Shown piece after piece: positions 9,095 through 19,400 of a DNA stretch of 64,000 nucleotides (position 1 is its first letter; each line of letters begins with the position of its first letter). Source of the DNA: Verrucomicrobiia bacterium. Its GTDB lineage: Bacteria; Verrucomicrobiota; Verrucomicrobiia; Limisphaerales; JADLHS01. The stretch lies in assembly GCA_026125285.1 (NCBI GenBank), contig JAHCLO010000035.1, positions 1 to 64,000 on the forward strand, written 5' to 3'. The notes under the pieces are model-generated. The model had not been told where the DNA came from and searched no databases. It saw nothing but the letters and a program-made list of their open reading frames with translations. Both the position numbers and the translations under genes were made by a program.

Positions 9095-9499
9095 ATGAAA
9101 AGCATCACTCACAGGCAGGCTGGCCCTGCGGGCGGGTTGTTTCTGGCGCTGCTAATCTTGACGGGCTGTAGCAAACCCGAGGGTGACCAAAACGTCACCG
9201 CCACGCCGCCCAAACCTGCGGAAGCCGCCACCCAATTGCAGAAGGCCTTTGTCACTGCCAATCCTGAAATCAAGAACACCGCCGACACGGCGTCCGCAGC
9301 TATGGAGGCGGCCAACTACGAGCAGGCGATCCAGTCCTTGCAGGCTATCAAGGCGCGGCAAAACTTGACGATAGAGCAGGGGATGGCGGTGTACAACTCC
9401 GAGCGGTCCTTGGAAGCCCGATTAATTGCCGCCATGGAGGCCGGCGATCCCAACGCTAAACGTGCGTACGAGATGCTGAAGAAGAGCCGACGGAATTAG
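9095..9499 (+). CDS. Small lipoprotein of unknown function
   Basis: A 134-residue product from the ATG at 9095 with a type II signal peptide and lipobox (FLALLILTGC-SKPEG), so it should be lipid-anchored. The mature part is Ala-rich and helical (AATQLQKAFVTANPEIKNTA, AANYEQAIQSLQAIKARQNL) and resembles a short tetratricopeptide-like hairpin. It probably forms an operon with the pseudopilin gene 31 bp upstream. The function is unknown. Confidence 0.8.
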   Translation: MKSITHRQAGPAGGLFLALLILTGCSKPEGDQNVTATPPKPAEAATQLQKAFVTANPEIKNTADTASAAMEAANYEQAIQSLQAIKARQNLTIEQGMAVYNSERSLEARLIAAMEAGDPNAKRAYEMLKKSRRN

Positions 9500-9607
9500 C
9501 CGGTGGTCCCGCCTGCGATTGAAGCGGTCTATTCCTGACGAACCAAGTCGGCGGAGTTCTGATGAATCCGTTGCTGCACACCGCAATTCGGGTGGTCGCT
9601 TGGGAAA

Positions 9608-9643
9608 AGCAGGAAACGACTGCCCGCTCAAGCGGCGCAGTCG
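9608..9643 (-). terminator. Probable intrinsic terminator downstream of the YWTD-repeat gene
   Basis: CGACTGC (9617-9623) pairs with GCAGTCG (9637-9643) and CCGCT with AGCGG inside. On the minus strand the stem is followed by TTTCCTGCTTTTCCC. It lies about 70 bp beyond the stop codon. Confidence 0.5.
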
Positions 9644-9712
9644 CCTCCGTTGCTAACTCAACTACTGGATCGTCTCCGCAGCGCCATTCGGACGCTGCGG
9701 CTCGGGTAACCG

Positions 9713-12700
9713 TCAGTTACCTTTGACGCGATAAAACATTTGCTGCGAACCCAAGCCGTCAGTGGCTTGATTGGATGATGTAGTCGCCCCAACATTTTCC
9801 CAGTCGCCCTGTGCCGCTTCGGTGCGGCGCTGCAACTGGAACGGTCCCTGTCCACCCTGCCATGTAATCGTGACAGTGGCATCGGCAACGCTGATATCGG
9901 TGATCCGGATATTCCCAACCGGCACCTGCGACAGGGCGGCAACGCCAAACGGAGTGCTGCCGATCCCGACCACGGTCAGGTCCACTCCGGAAGTCCCGTC
10001 CGTCTTGGCCGTGCCCAACCGCTGGCCTGCTCCCACCCAGAAGAGCGATTCATCGGGACGCAACGCGATCCCGAGCGGTGCCAGACCGGAATCCTGAAGG
10101 AGGGGAGTTTGATTCGAGCCATCTAGGTTCATGCGCTTGATCTCATGGGTGCCGGTATCCGTGTAGTAGATGAAACCTTTGGCGGCATCCACGGCCATGG
10201 CGTTGAAGCGGAAGTCGGCCTGGGCAATATCGCGGGCCAGTTCCACCCCATTGGCGCCGTTGAGGTCACAACGGAAGAGCACCCCGTTCTGCATGGGGTC
10301 GCCGTAATAGATGTGGCCGTTCACGAGATCCAGTGCCAGCGCCGTATATCGGCTCCCCAACCCGCCGAGCACCGTGAGGCCGGTGCCGTCCAGATTACCC
10401 CGGAGCACGCCCAGCATGAAGTCGGTCCAATAGACATGGCCATTGGCGGTATCCAGGCCGAGCATTTGGGCGTTGGTGAATCCGTCTTCCCACTCATTGA
10501 AGAGCACTTCCTGGCTGGAACCGTCAAACCGGGCGCGCACGATTCGGCTGGGCGTCTGGCCGCCGATCCCATCTTCGGCCCAGTAGAGATAACTATTGGC
10601 CTCGTCCACCGCGATGCCAATGGGCCGGTTAAGCCCGACCGCGATGGGCGTTTTGCCGCTGCCGTCAAAGGCGGCGCTCCAAACCGAGCCGGCATCCACG
10701 TTGAAGCCTCCCGTTTCGGTCCAGAAGATTTGCGGCGCAACCACCACTTCCTTGAGGTGCAGGGCGATGATGCCGTTGTTGGCAGCCAGCGCGAACACTT
10801 TGCCGCCACCGAACGTGACCGACCCAACCCCATTGCCGTTGTTGTAATTGCCGGGGAAAAGGCGCGACGTTACAGGATGATCCTGCTGGACCATGCCCGC
10901 GGCAGTCGGCTTGAACAGTCTTAACTCATGAATCCCGCTCGTGGCGGCGCTGGGGGTCACGGTTTTGACGATGGCGAGCAAACCACGTTCGGAGTCGTAG
11001 TCAATAAGTCCACCCAGGTTGGCGAGGTTGGCGTTGGTTCGCAACAGCGTGGCCAGACCCCACTCAACCGTCAGTTCAAACTGCTGCAAGGCGAATTGTT
11101 GGGCGGGGGTCGGGTGGTCGTTCTTGGTGAAAAACGTGTTTCCGGGTCCCCATGCGATGCTGTTCATGAAGGTGCTGGTCGTGCTGGTGATCTCGGAAAC
11201 CAGAATCTTGGTGTGGGTGAAATTAATCCCATCGGTGGTTCTAAAGACTGCGACAATGTTCCCCTGCCGTGTCCCGCAAAGGATTTCGGTGGTCACTCCG
11301 GCGCCCCGGACGTCAATCGTGTCCCCAAACCGCCGATTCGCCGCGATCGCATCATTGTCACTGGGGTCGCCTTCGTAAGCCAGCGTCGGATCAGCGTTTT
11401 CGTCGGCCCACCGATAAATGCGGAACGGCCCGTTGTTGCTGATGGGATCGGTGGGTTCCGTGACGCTGTTCACGGCCAGGCTGCAGGCGTAGATTGCCCC
11501 GTCATCGGCCACGCCAATCATGTTGATGGGAAAATTCTTGTCGTACTTGATGCCGGTGGTGCTCAGGTTCTTGAGGAAAGTCCCGTTGGTCGAATTGATG
11601 ACGTAAACCGCACCGCTGCCATTGGCGGGGTGCCGGCTGACCGTAAGCAGATTGCCCGACACTGCGTTGTAGGCCAGTCCGCGTTGCAGGTGATTGGTGG
11701 ACATCCATTCGTACGGTTCGAGTGGCGGGATGTTCCACAATGGCTCCAGAACATAAGCCTTGAGGCGCACCGGGCCGGCTAACTCAAACAACGCACCCGT
11801 GCCGCCGAGCAGCATTTCGCCCTCCGCTGTAACATCAAACCCCCAAAACTGGCCGCTGTAGCCCGTCAGGTCGGTCAAGTGTTCCTTCGTGTAAGTCGTG
11901 TGCAGTGCGCCGAGGCTGGTCGCGCTGTTCATGCTGTAAACCTGAACGCCGTTGTCCGTCGTCTGGACATAAAGATAACCGCCGCGTTCCACCACGGTCC
12001 ACACGCCAAAACTACCTCCGCCGGTCAGCGTGCCGGCATTGCCGAGCAAAGTCTCCTGACCGGTCGCCAGATTGATGGCGTAGAAGTTGGGGTTCGTGTT
12101 CTGGCCGGCGTCACCGTAGTAAGCATAACCACCGTAAACATCCCCGACGCGAACATTTCGGATTCGAGCGCTGACGCTGGTCGTGATGTAGCCTTCACTG
12201 TTCCATCGTGTGTCGGGGGTTACCGAAAAAGGTTCCGCCACCACGTGGGCCAGGCCGAGGCGCTTGCGACTGCTAGAGGGATTGTAGAACGTGTAGATAA
12301 TCGTATTGCCATCCACCCAGTCAAATCCCTCGGTGGCTTGCGCGTCGCCAGGCACGGGCACATCCAAGCGGTTCTCGCCGTTGAAATCGTAGCGTGAGAT
12401 AGAGGTGGTAATCGGTCCGACGGCTCCGCTTGCTCCCAGCAGGTACGTGTGACGCAACGCTCCGCGGAACGGTGCCACCATCCGGTGTTCCAGTGGTGTG
12501 AAGGTGTTGTTCACCAGCAAGGTGGCCGTGCTCGAGCCCTGGGGGTAACGCCCGAACGCCGGGGTGTTGATCTGGTTCGCATAAATATCGCCATCAAAGA
12601 AGCGGGGATTGAACAAACTGCTGGCACCGATGCCGATGTCAGCGTGTACCTGAATCGTGGTTCTCAGGCGGAGTTCCTGGGGAGCGAGGGGTTCAGACTG

Positions 12701-12748
12701 GCACAAAGGAGCGGCCAGCAAGACAGTAGCGAGAAGAATTCTTTTCAT
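9713..12748 (-). CDS. Large exported YWTD-propeller protein
   Basis: A 1011-residue product from the ATG at 12748, which gives the signal peptide MKRILLATVLLAAPLCQSEP. The frame remains open upstream to 12973, but that part is not signal-like and crosses a dispersed repeat. The N-terminal two-thirds look like irregular propeller blades (YGGYAYYGDAGQN, MLLGGTGALFELAG). From about residue 680 there are LDL-receptor-type YWTD repeats (LYWAEDGIGG, VYWTDFMLGVLRGNLDGTG, IYYTDTGTHEIKRMNLDGS). The C-terminus (IRITDISVADATVTITWQGG ... FYRVKGN) is a short beta domain recurrent on verrucomicrobial exported proteins. A binding or structural surface role is likely. No catalytic motif is seen. Confidence 0.85.
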   Translation of the reverse strand: MKRILLATVLLAAPLCQSEPLAPQELRLRTTIQVHADIGIGASSLFNPRFFDGDIYANQINTPAFGRYPQGSSTATLLVNNTFTPLEHRMVAPFRGALRHTYLLGASGAVGPITTSISRYDFNGENRLDVPVPGDAQATEGFDWVDGNTIIYTFYNPSSSRKRLGLAHVVAEPFSVTPDTRWNSEGYITTSVSARIRNVRVGDVYGGYAYYGDAGQNTNPNFYAINLATGQETLLGNAGTLTGGGSFGVWTVVERGGYLYVQTTDNGVQVYSMNSATSLGALHTTYTKEHLTDLTGYSGQFWGFDVTAEGEMLLGGTGALFELAGPVRLKAYVLEPLWNIPPLEPYEWMSTNHLQRGLAYNAVSGNLLTVSRHPANGSGAVYVINSTNGTFLKNLSTTGIKYDKNFPINMIGVADDGAIYACSLAVNSVTEPTDPISNNGPFRIYRWADENADPTLAYEGDPSDNDAIAANRRFGDTIDVRGAGVTTEILCGTRQGNIVAVFRTTDGINFTHTKILVSEITSTTSTFMNSIAWGPGNTFFTKNDHPTPAQQFALQQFELTVEWGLATLLRTNANLANLGGLIDYDSERGLLAIVKTVTPSAATSGIHELRLFKPTAAGMVQQDHPVTSRLFPGNYNNGNGVGSVTFGGGKVFALAANNGIIALHLKEVVVAPQIFWTETGGFNVDAGSVWSAAFDGSGKTPIAVGLNRPIGIAVDEANSYLYWAEDGIGGQTPSRIVRARFDGSSQEVLFNEWEDGFTNAQMLGLDTANGHVYWTDFMLGVLRGNLDGTGLTVLGGLGSRYTALALDLVNGHIYYGDPMQNGVLFRCDLNGANGVELARDIAQADFRFNAMAVDAAKGFIYYTDTGTHEIKRMNLDGSNQTPLLQDSGLAPLGIALRPDESLFWVGAGQRLGTAKTDGTSGVDLTVVGIGSTPFGVAALSQVPVGNIRITDISVADATVTITWQGGQGPFQLQRRTEAAQGDWENVGATTSSNQATDGLGSQQMFYRVKGN

Positions 12749-12905
12749 AGAAGTATGCGTGTTACAACCGAGTCGCGAATTAACAGGAAGTAATTTTCCA
12801 TGCAAGCAGTTTCGACTGCGGGTTCGCGAACTATTTGACGAAAGGACGATGGCCAGTATGGGCTTTCGCGAGGGAGCGCCAGCTTGAAGCCGGCTTATCG
12901 CTAAA

Positions 12906-13048
12906 GCCATGACAAATAAATTCCGCGACACGGTGGGGCGCGTCACTCCGTGCGCGCCGCAACTTACTCCCACTTCCCCAACGGCGCGCCCGGAGCGAAG
13001 CGCCCTCCCTGTGCCTCGCGGGAGTTATGGAGACTTCTTTGTCGCAGC
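12906..13048. repeat. Dispersed palindromic element, family B (copy B1)
   Basis: The outer ends GCCATGACAAA (12906-12916) and TTTGTCGCAGC (13038-13048) are imperfect inverted repeats. The interior holds GGCGCGTCACTCCGTGCGCG and its approximate inverse. Length and organisation match the copy at 58531-58675. Confidence 0.8.
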
Positions 13049-13136
13049 AAGTGGAATTTTTACCCGCAATGATGTAGTGCAAGCGATGTCACCCGCGAGT
13101 TGCGCCAGCTAGCCAGCCGCGACACCCACACAGTGC

Positions 13137-13175
13137 TTAAAAAGACGCCGCCTGACCTTGGGAGGTCAGGCGGCG
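13137..13175 (-). terminator. Intrinsic terminator of the CBM/LamG-like protein gene
   Basis: A perfect 13-bp stem (13146-13158 with 13163-13175, arms CGCCGCCTGACCT) has a 4-base loop and, on the minus strand, is followed by TCTTTTTAA. It lies 28 bp past the stop of the gene ending at 13203. Confidence 0.9.
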
Positions 13176-13202
13176 CTGTTCGGAATTATGGGCCGGTTTC
13201 TC

Positions 13203-15950
13203 TTACGGATAAACCAGGCGGAAATACTGCGTGCCGGTGGCGGGCGCGGAATACGCGTTGTGGTCTCCGACCTGACTGATGCCGCTTGTCACTTCCGTCC
13301 AGGGGCCACCGACGCCGGGAGCACTTTGGAGCCGGAACGGAATCAGCGGCCAGGCGAGATTCACATTGCCACCCGACAAATCCACCGACAGACGCGGTTC
13401 CGCTGTCGTGGCGAGGAAGTTGTCAAACGTGACGTCGCCCGCCACCGTGAGGCTGCCTTGACTCGCGACGATCAAGCCGACCTGGCCGGTGGGATAAAGC
13501 TCGAACGGATCAACCGCCGGCAGGCGCTTGATCGGATTGCTGGTATCCGGCAGTTCATAGACCAAGCCCTCAAGTTCGAAGCCTTTGCCCATAAAGACAA
13601 ACCGGTAACTCTTGCCCCGCTCCAGATGCAAACCGCTGGGTTCGGTTTCAATCTGGCCGGTGGGCAACTCGCCCTCGAGGCGGCTGATATCCAAATCTCC
13701 GTTTTCCGTGCCCGGCAATTCACCGCCACCCGGTTCCCAGCTAAACAGGTATCCGCCCGTTGTACCCAATCCGGGAGTATTGATGCGTGCCGCAATGCCA
13801 AAGGCCTGCCGCACGGTATCGTCAAAGTCAATGATGTCTGCGGAGATGTAGAAATCACCCAGTTCAAGCCCGTTCAAGAAACTGCCCGCGCGGGCCTGGC
13901 CGGCATCCGGCGCTTGGGGCGCTGGCGCTTGGATGCGATAGCCGCCTTCGGGGAATGAGAATGTGGCCGGAGCGGCGGTCACTCCGCCAATCGGATCATA
14001 CCGATCCCACTTCGGCGTGGTGTCGTTCCCGTCATTGAAGTTGTCGAAGATGGTGGTCGTGACGACCTCCGGTGCCGGGACAAACAACAGGTAGTTGATG
14101 TTGAGCTTGCGGTTGTCCTGGCCGGCCGTGCCCAGCATCGTGAGTCGCACGGTGTTCGTGCCGGCCAGACTGACCACGGCCGGCGCCCCTCCATTCATTA
14201 AAGGCACGTAGGTGTGGTTGTTATGCATGATGTTATTCGGCACGGAGAAGACTCCCAAGGGCGTGGTGGTCTGTTCTTCGAGGCTTGGGTCGCTGGTGAC
14301 CTGATCCAACTGGACCTCGGTGGCGCCAAAGGATCCGACGCGGAGATAGACGTGGTAATTCTCCGCGGCAAACGCGCGCGTGTAGTTAAGCCATTCGCCG
14401 GGTTCGGTTCGAGCCACCACGTACTCCAGCATGCCCACTTCCGCGTATTGCTGGCGTTGCTTGAAGAACACGATCTGGGCGTTGAGTGCATGGTTCAAAT
14501 CTTCCACAAACTTGTTGCCTTGGGAGGTGCCGACGCCATCCAGGAAACGATATTCGTTGAAACCGCCTTCGCCGGTGGTCCGGGCGTCAAAAAAATCCAC
14601 TCCCCGCGTACCGACCATATCCAGATATCCCACGTAATTCCCGTTGACCGCAGACAGGTTGGTGTCAATTCCTGACACCGGAATAGGATCCAATTGATAC
14701 ATGCCACTCTCGTAGTTGTAATCTTCCGCCTCGATGGTCTTGACGGGCGACTCCGCGAGATACGCTTCCGAGAAGGTGTCGAACCAGAAGGTGTTCGCCG
14801 AAGATTTGGTCCCGGCCACATCCGTGACTTCAATCCGGCCGGCATAAACCGTATTGGGTTTCAGCGCACTGCCAGGCAAGTTGCCTGTAATAGTACTCCC
14901 GTTCGCCGAGAGGACCAACTGGCCGGAGACATCCACGCCATTGAGATAAAGCTTCGTGGCCGCGGCATTGATCTCATCCGCAGTGTAGGTCTTGGCGGTG
15001 AAGCTGATGCCGGTGGCCGGATTATGGAAGTTCTCCCAACGGGCGGCGGGAACGCGGGTATCCACCACCGGCGTGCCGGTGATCGGGTGTGCCAGTGCGG
15101 GCGGGGTGGCGGGATTCGGGTCCGTCGGGCCGGAATAGTAGTTGTCGAAAGTCACATCCGCCGTTCCGGTTGTGCCTTCGCGACTGAAGGCGAGAAAGCC
15201 GCAAGCACCGTTCGGTGTGAACTCATCCGGGACATCTGCTTGCAGAGTGACCAAAGGCGTAGTCAGGTCGTGCATATCGTATGCCTGGGCCGTGTAAAGT
15301 GTGCCGACGGCTTTGAACACAAGGCGATACGCTCGGCCAGGCACGAAAGTGATTTCCGCAACTGCTCTCGGGCTGGTGGAGAATAGCGCTCCAACCCGGT
15401 TGATCTGCAGTTGTCCCTGTCGCCGACTAGTCGGGTCTTCTCCATATTGGGATGCATCATAGTTGCAGATCATCCCTTGCGCGGCGGCGGGATTCAGGTT
15501 GGGAGTTACAATACCACCCGCACTCGCATCAGTCATGCGCGCGAACAGTACCATCGCTTGATTCTTATCGGTGCCTGGCCATTCGGCAATGTCCACCGCC
15601 ACATAAAAGTCTGTGTACTCATTCGTTCGATACCACATTTGCACCGCCGGTGCTTCGGGCGGGAAGGGGATTGCCTGGAGACGCAGGCCCTTGCCGGAAC
15701 CCACTGCGGGAAAAGTCGTGGTGACCAGGGCGGGGTTGAGCGAGGACAGAATCCATCCCGACGCAGTCATATCGGCGGCGCTGGAATAGGAATCAAAGTT
15801 GTCACTGACGATGCCCTGGGCGTTAGCCGTGGGCGACCAGGCCGCCACCGACAGGAGCGTCATGGCGGCGGCGAATTTGCCGACCAAGGAACGCTTCGGC
15901 TGCGGGCGCAACGGGACTTGATGATAGTTTGGTTTGAGTTGGGTTTTCAT
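13203..15950 (-). CDS. Large exported protein with duplicated jelly-roll-like domains and a CBM6-like domain
   Basis: A 915-residue product from the ATG at 15950. The N-terminal leader (MKTQLKPNYHQVPLRPQPKR followed by FAAAMTLLSVAAWSPTANA) is a long signal peptide. Two concanavalin-like modules are apparent, one near the N-terminus (SDNFDSY ... FYVAVDIAEW ... VTFDNYYSG) and one near the C-terminus (FDNFNDGNDTTPKWDRYD ... FYISADIIDF ... VTFDNFLAT). They share layout and so look duplicated. Between them, VKTIEAEDYNYESGMY ... GEWLNYTR ... YHVYLRVGS resembles carbohydrate-binding family 6. The C-terminus (LSVDLSGGNVNLAWPLIPFR ... YFRLVYP) is the usual terminal beta domain of these proteins. A role in binding polysaccharide outside the cell is inferred. 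No catalytic residues are recognised. Confidence 0.82.
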   Translation of the reverse strand: MKTQLKPNYHQVPLRPQPKRSLVGKFAAAMTLLSVAAWSPTANAQGIVSDNFDSYSSAADMTASGWILSSLNPALVTTTFPAVGSGKGLRLQAIPFPPEAPAVQMWYRTNEYTDFYVAVDIAEWPGTDKNQAMVLFARMTDASAGGIVTPNLNPAAAQGMICNYDASQYGEDPTSRRQGQLQINRVGALFSTSPRAVAEITFVPGRAYRLVFKAVGTLYTAQAYDMHDLTTPLVTLQADVPDEFTPNGACGFLAFSREGTTGTADVTFDNYYSGPTDPNPATPPALAHPITGTPVVDTRVPAARWENFHNPATGISFTAKTYTADEINAAATKLYLNGVDVSGQLVLSANGSTITGNLPGSALKPNTVYAGRIEVTDVAGTKSSANTFWFDTFSEAYLAESPVKTIEAEDYNYESGMYQLDPIPVSGIDTNLSAVNGNYVGYLDMVGTRGVDFFDARTTGEGGFNEYRFLDGVGTSQGNKFVEDLNHALNAQIVFFKQRQQYAEVGMLEYVVARTEPGEWLNYTRAFAAENYHVYLRVGSFGATEVQLDQVTSDPSLEEQTTTPLGVFSVPNNIMHNNHTYVPLMNGGAPAVVSLAGTNTVRLTMLGTAGQDNRKLNINYLLFVPAPEVVTTTIFDNFNDGNDTTPKWDRYDPIGGVTAAPATFSFPEGGYRIQAPAPQAPDAGQARAGSFLNGLELGDFYISADIIDFDDTVRQAFGIAARINTPGLGTTGGYLFSWEPGGGELPGTENGDLDISRLEGELPTGQIETEPSGLHLERGKSYRFVFMGKGFELEGLVYELPDTSNPIKRLPAVDPFELYPTGQVGLIVASQGSLTVAGDVTFDNFLATTAEPRLSVDLSGGNVNLAWPLIPFRLQSAPGVGGPWTEVTSGISQVGDHNAYSAPATGTQYFRLVYP

Positions 15951-16219
15951 AAGAAGCCTTGAAGTGGTTATCGCTTCTGGTACTAGTTGGGACACAACTC
16001 GACGCTACTCAATGCGTTGCACCCGGTCAAGCGGGATTTTCCGAGATTCTACAATTGCAGTTGCTTAAGCTGAACATTCGCCCTCGCTGAGAAGGGTCGT
16101 CGGCCGGTTTCCGGTCTGTGGAAGTCGGCAGGCCTAGTCGGTCTAAGGCCAGCTTTCCGTTCGGTTGGAGTCTAAAACGAGGTTTTGGATTTCCGGCCTT
16201 CCCATCCGGGAGAGACTCT

Positions 16220-16390
16220 GCCGAATCCAGATTCGCGCTTTGAACCCCCGAACCGTAGCCGACGTGAGGAGGCGGACAACGCTGCTACTGAGGGGAATCC
16301 GCCTCCTCACGTCGGCGCACATGAAAAGCGAGGTCAAGACATAGTTTCGCCCCAGCGAAAGCCAGCTACGAGCGAAGGGTTCGGGGGGAG
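16220..16390. repeat. Dispersed palindromic element, family A (copy A1)
   Basis: The core palindrome at 16255-16316 (GTAGCC-GACGTGAGGAGGCGGA, loop, TCCGCCTCCTCACGTCGGCG) lacks one GCC compared with other copies. The left flank (16220-16254) and the segment at 16365-16390 (GCTACGAGCGAAGGGTTCGG) match, inverted, the flanks of the copy at 24622-24757. About 48 extra bases separate the core from the right flank. Confidence 0.85.
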
Positions 16391-16487
16391 ACAAAACGAT
16401 TTGATTTTTTTGAGGTTGACGTGATTGCCGACTTGGCTAACTTTGGCAAAACTATTTTAAGAGAAAAATAGTCGCACAATACCCACC

Positions 16488-19400
16488 ATGAAAACAAAAC
16501 TCCTATCTCTCCTGACGGTCTCGCTGCTGGCGGGAATGTCGTTGCCGGCCGCTAACATCGCTTGGGTCAGTTTCCACGCCGCCGACAATGCGCCTTCTTC
16601 GGCCGCTGCTGGCGCGGGCTTCACCAACGCACCCGACGCCGGCTACACGGCGTTGTTGACGGCCAATGGCCATACCGTGACGCGCTTTCTGCGCGTGGCG
16701 GACCTGCAAAACCTGCCGGACCTGATAACGGCGCTCAACACGAACGATCTGGTAATCGTCAGCCGTTCGGTGCCTAGCGGAGATTTTGATTCGCTGCCGG
16801 AAACTGCAGCTTGGAACACCAGCATCACGGTACCAATGATATCAGTCAATGGCTACATCAACCGTGCCAACCGGCTGGGGTTCAACACGGGTGACACGAT
16901 CCCCGACGTGAACAGCAGTCAGATGCGCTTGCGCGTACTTTATCGGGCGCATCCAATCTTTGCCGGGGTGTCGTTAAACGACACCAACCTCATGATCAAT
17001 CCTTACGCAGAACGGGTTACCTTTACGAATGCCACAACTGGGGCGACAACACTGCAGAACGGCATCTCCGTGGTAACCAGTGCCATGCGGGCCGGTGGGT
17101 CGCTGCTGGCCACCGTCGGCACGCCGGGTGATGCGGCGATTGGCGGAATGGTCATCGCGGAGTTTCCGGCGGGCGTTACGTCTCAACGCGGCGACGTGCT
17201 GGCCAACAAGCGCCTGGTGTTCCTCACGGGCAGTCGGGAATCGGGAATCACCTCGGAAGGTGCTGGCATTTATGATCTGCAGCCGGATGGCGCGCAGATG
17301 TTCTTAAACGCCGTCAACTATTTGACCACCCCGCAGGGTCCGCTCCCGGTGGAATGTACTACGCCTCTGGTGGGCGGGGTGAATCTCCCCGAGGGATCCC
17401 CTTGGACCTTCAACGCCGGAGTCGTCGGCGACACGCCAAGAACCTATCAGTGGTATAAAGACGGACAGCCGATTCCGACAGGTACTGAGGAGACTCTGGT
17501 CATTCCCAGCCTGACTTTAGCCGATGCTGGCGCATACCAATTGTTCGTCACCAATGCGGGCGGCTTCGCCTCCAGTACGATTGCCAGCCTGGCGTTTGCC
17601 ACCTTCCCGCCCGCCAGCATCACCAACGGTTTGATCTCTTACTGGCCCTTGAATGAGGTGCAAGGCAACAAGACATTTGATGTTGTCAGCACCTACGACA
17701 TGAGCCTCATCAACATGAGTGGTGCCGACATTGTTCCCGGCAAATGGGGCAACGCTTTTCAATTCAACGGCACCAATGCTTACCTTGAACGTATTAGCAA
17801 TCCGAGTGACGCCCTGCCCATTTATCAGCACCCTGACTTCACTGTCTCGCTCTGGGTCCTGGGCATCGCGCAAGGTGACCGACGCGTTTTCTCCGAGGGC
17901 TCCCTGACCGCTGGCAATCCGCTGTTCAACATCGGCACCCACAACACCGGAGCTGATGGTACTGTTGATATTTATATCCGCAACGACGCCGGGACCGTCG
18001 TTGGCGACCACCGCCACTCGCAGGCGTGGGCCTATGACGGAGCCAACTGGCATAACATCGTGTATGTCCAACGGGACATCGGTGGTGGCAATATGAATGC
18101 ACAACTCTGGGTGGATGGAGTGCTGGATCCAGTGGTCATCACCCCAGTACGTCCAATGACGGTGCAAACCACGACCATTGGTGCCATCCGGCGAGCCGCG
18201 GCGTCGGCTTGGTTTAACGGCATGATTGACGACGTAGCCGTTTGGAATCGGGCGCTTTCTCCGGATGAAATTCAGATTCTGCAAGTGACCGCCATCACCA
18301 ACCCGCCGGTGCGGCTCATACCCTTGGCGATCAACAGATTTCAGTCTGACGTGCCAGCCGTGGTCGCGGGCGGCTCGACCACACTGCGCTGGGAGGTCAG
18401 CCGGGATGTGACGCAGGTCACAGTCAACGGGGCAGATTTGACGGCTAGTACGGTTTTCGGCTCTGGATCGCTTTCCGTGACCCTGAACGCGTTCACAAAC
18501 TACGTGCTGACGATCAGCCGGGGAGTGGACACGCTCTCCGCGACCACCAGCGTGGCCGTGGTGGATGGCGTCAACCCCGGGTGGGCCTTGCTGGATAACT
18601 TTGACCAGACACCCCTCGGCATCCTGTCGGCCGCTGGCTATTGGAGGGATGCCACCGGCAATTCTGCCCAAGTGGTGGACACCAACGCCAACCACACTCT
18701 GCGTACGGCCACCGGTAACAGCATCTCCTTCCTGAATCTGCAAAACCTGTCCGTGAACGAAAACCAGGCCAGGTCATTGTTCTTCCGCCTGATCCCAGGT
18801 GCGGATAACGCGTCCGGCGTCACGAATATCGTCGGCCTCTCGGACAAGAGCCAGCGTGGCTATGGCGACGCGTATCAGAACCTCGGTCCGGTGCTCTACG
18901 TGGCGGCGTTCACGAACGAACTCGCCGGCGTCCTGACCAATGGTTGGTATATCGGCGCCCGCAATGGTTTTGCCGGTTTCAACACCAGCAACCCGATAGA
19001 TTACCTGGCCGAGCCGCTCGAAGCTGGTGCGGTGTACAACGTCTGGATTGACGTCACCAATGCGCCGCTGGATCAGTACTTCCAGGATTTGACCACGGTG
19101 GATACGTTTACCGTGTATCTCCAGAAGCTGGGTGATCCCACGCGCACGGTAGCTTTCCAGGACTACCGAAGTGATCGCGATCCCGAGTGGATTGACGTGG
19201 TGCTGGGCGGCATGTTGCCCGCGCTCGACCAAGTGGTGGTCCTGGGTAACAATGCCACCCACAGTGCCTTGTTTGACGACTTCTACCTGAGCAGCACGAC
19301 CTACAACGCCACCGTGCCGCGGCCTTATGGGTTCACGGCACCACAGCCTGGTTCACTCACCATCGAAGTGTCGGGTAACCAACTCGAGATTGGTTGGACC

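Noticed and set aside
12749-12973. Upstream extension of the YWTD-propeller gene
   Set aside because: The extra residues overlap family B repeat DNA and precede a perfect signal peptide at the internal ATG.
16416-16444. Possible sigma-70 promoter (TTGACG, 17 bases, AACTTT) before the Ig/LamG gene
   Set aside because: The -10 element is poor and promoter consensus for this phylum is not well defined, so it cannot be distinguished from chance.
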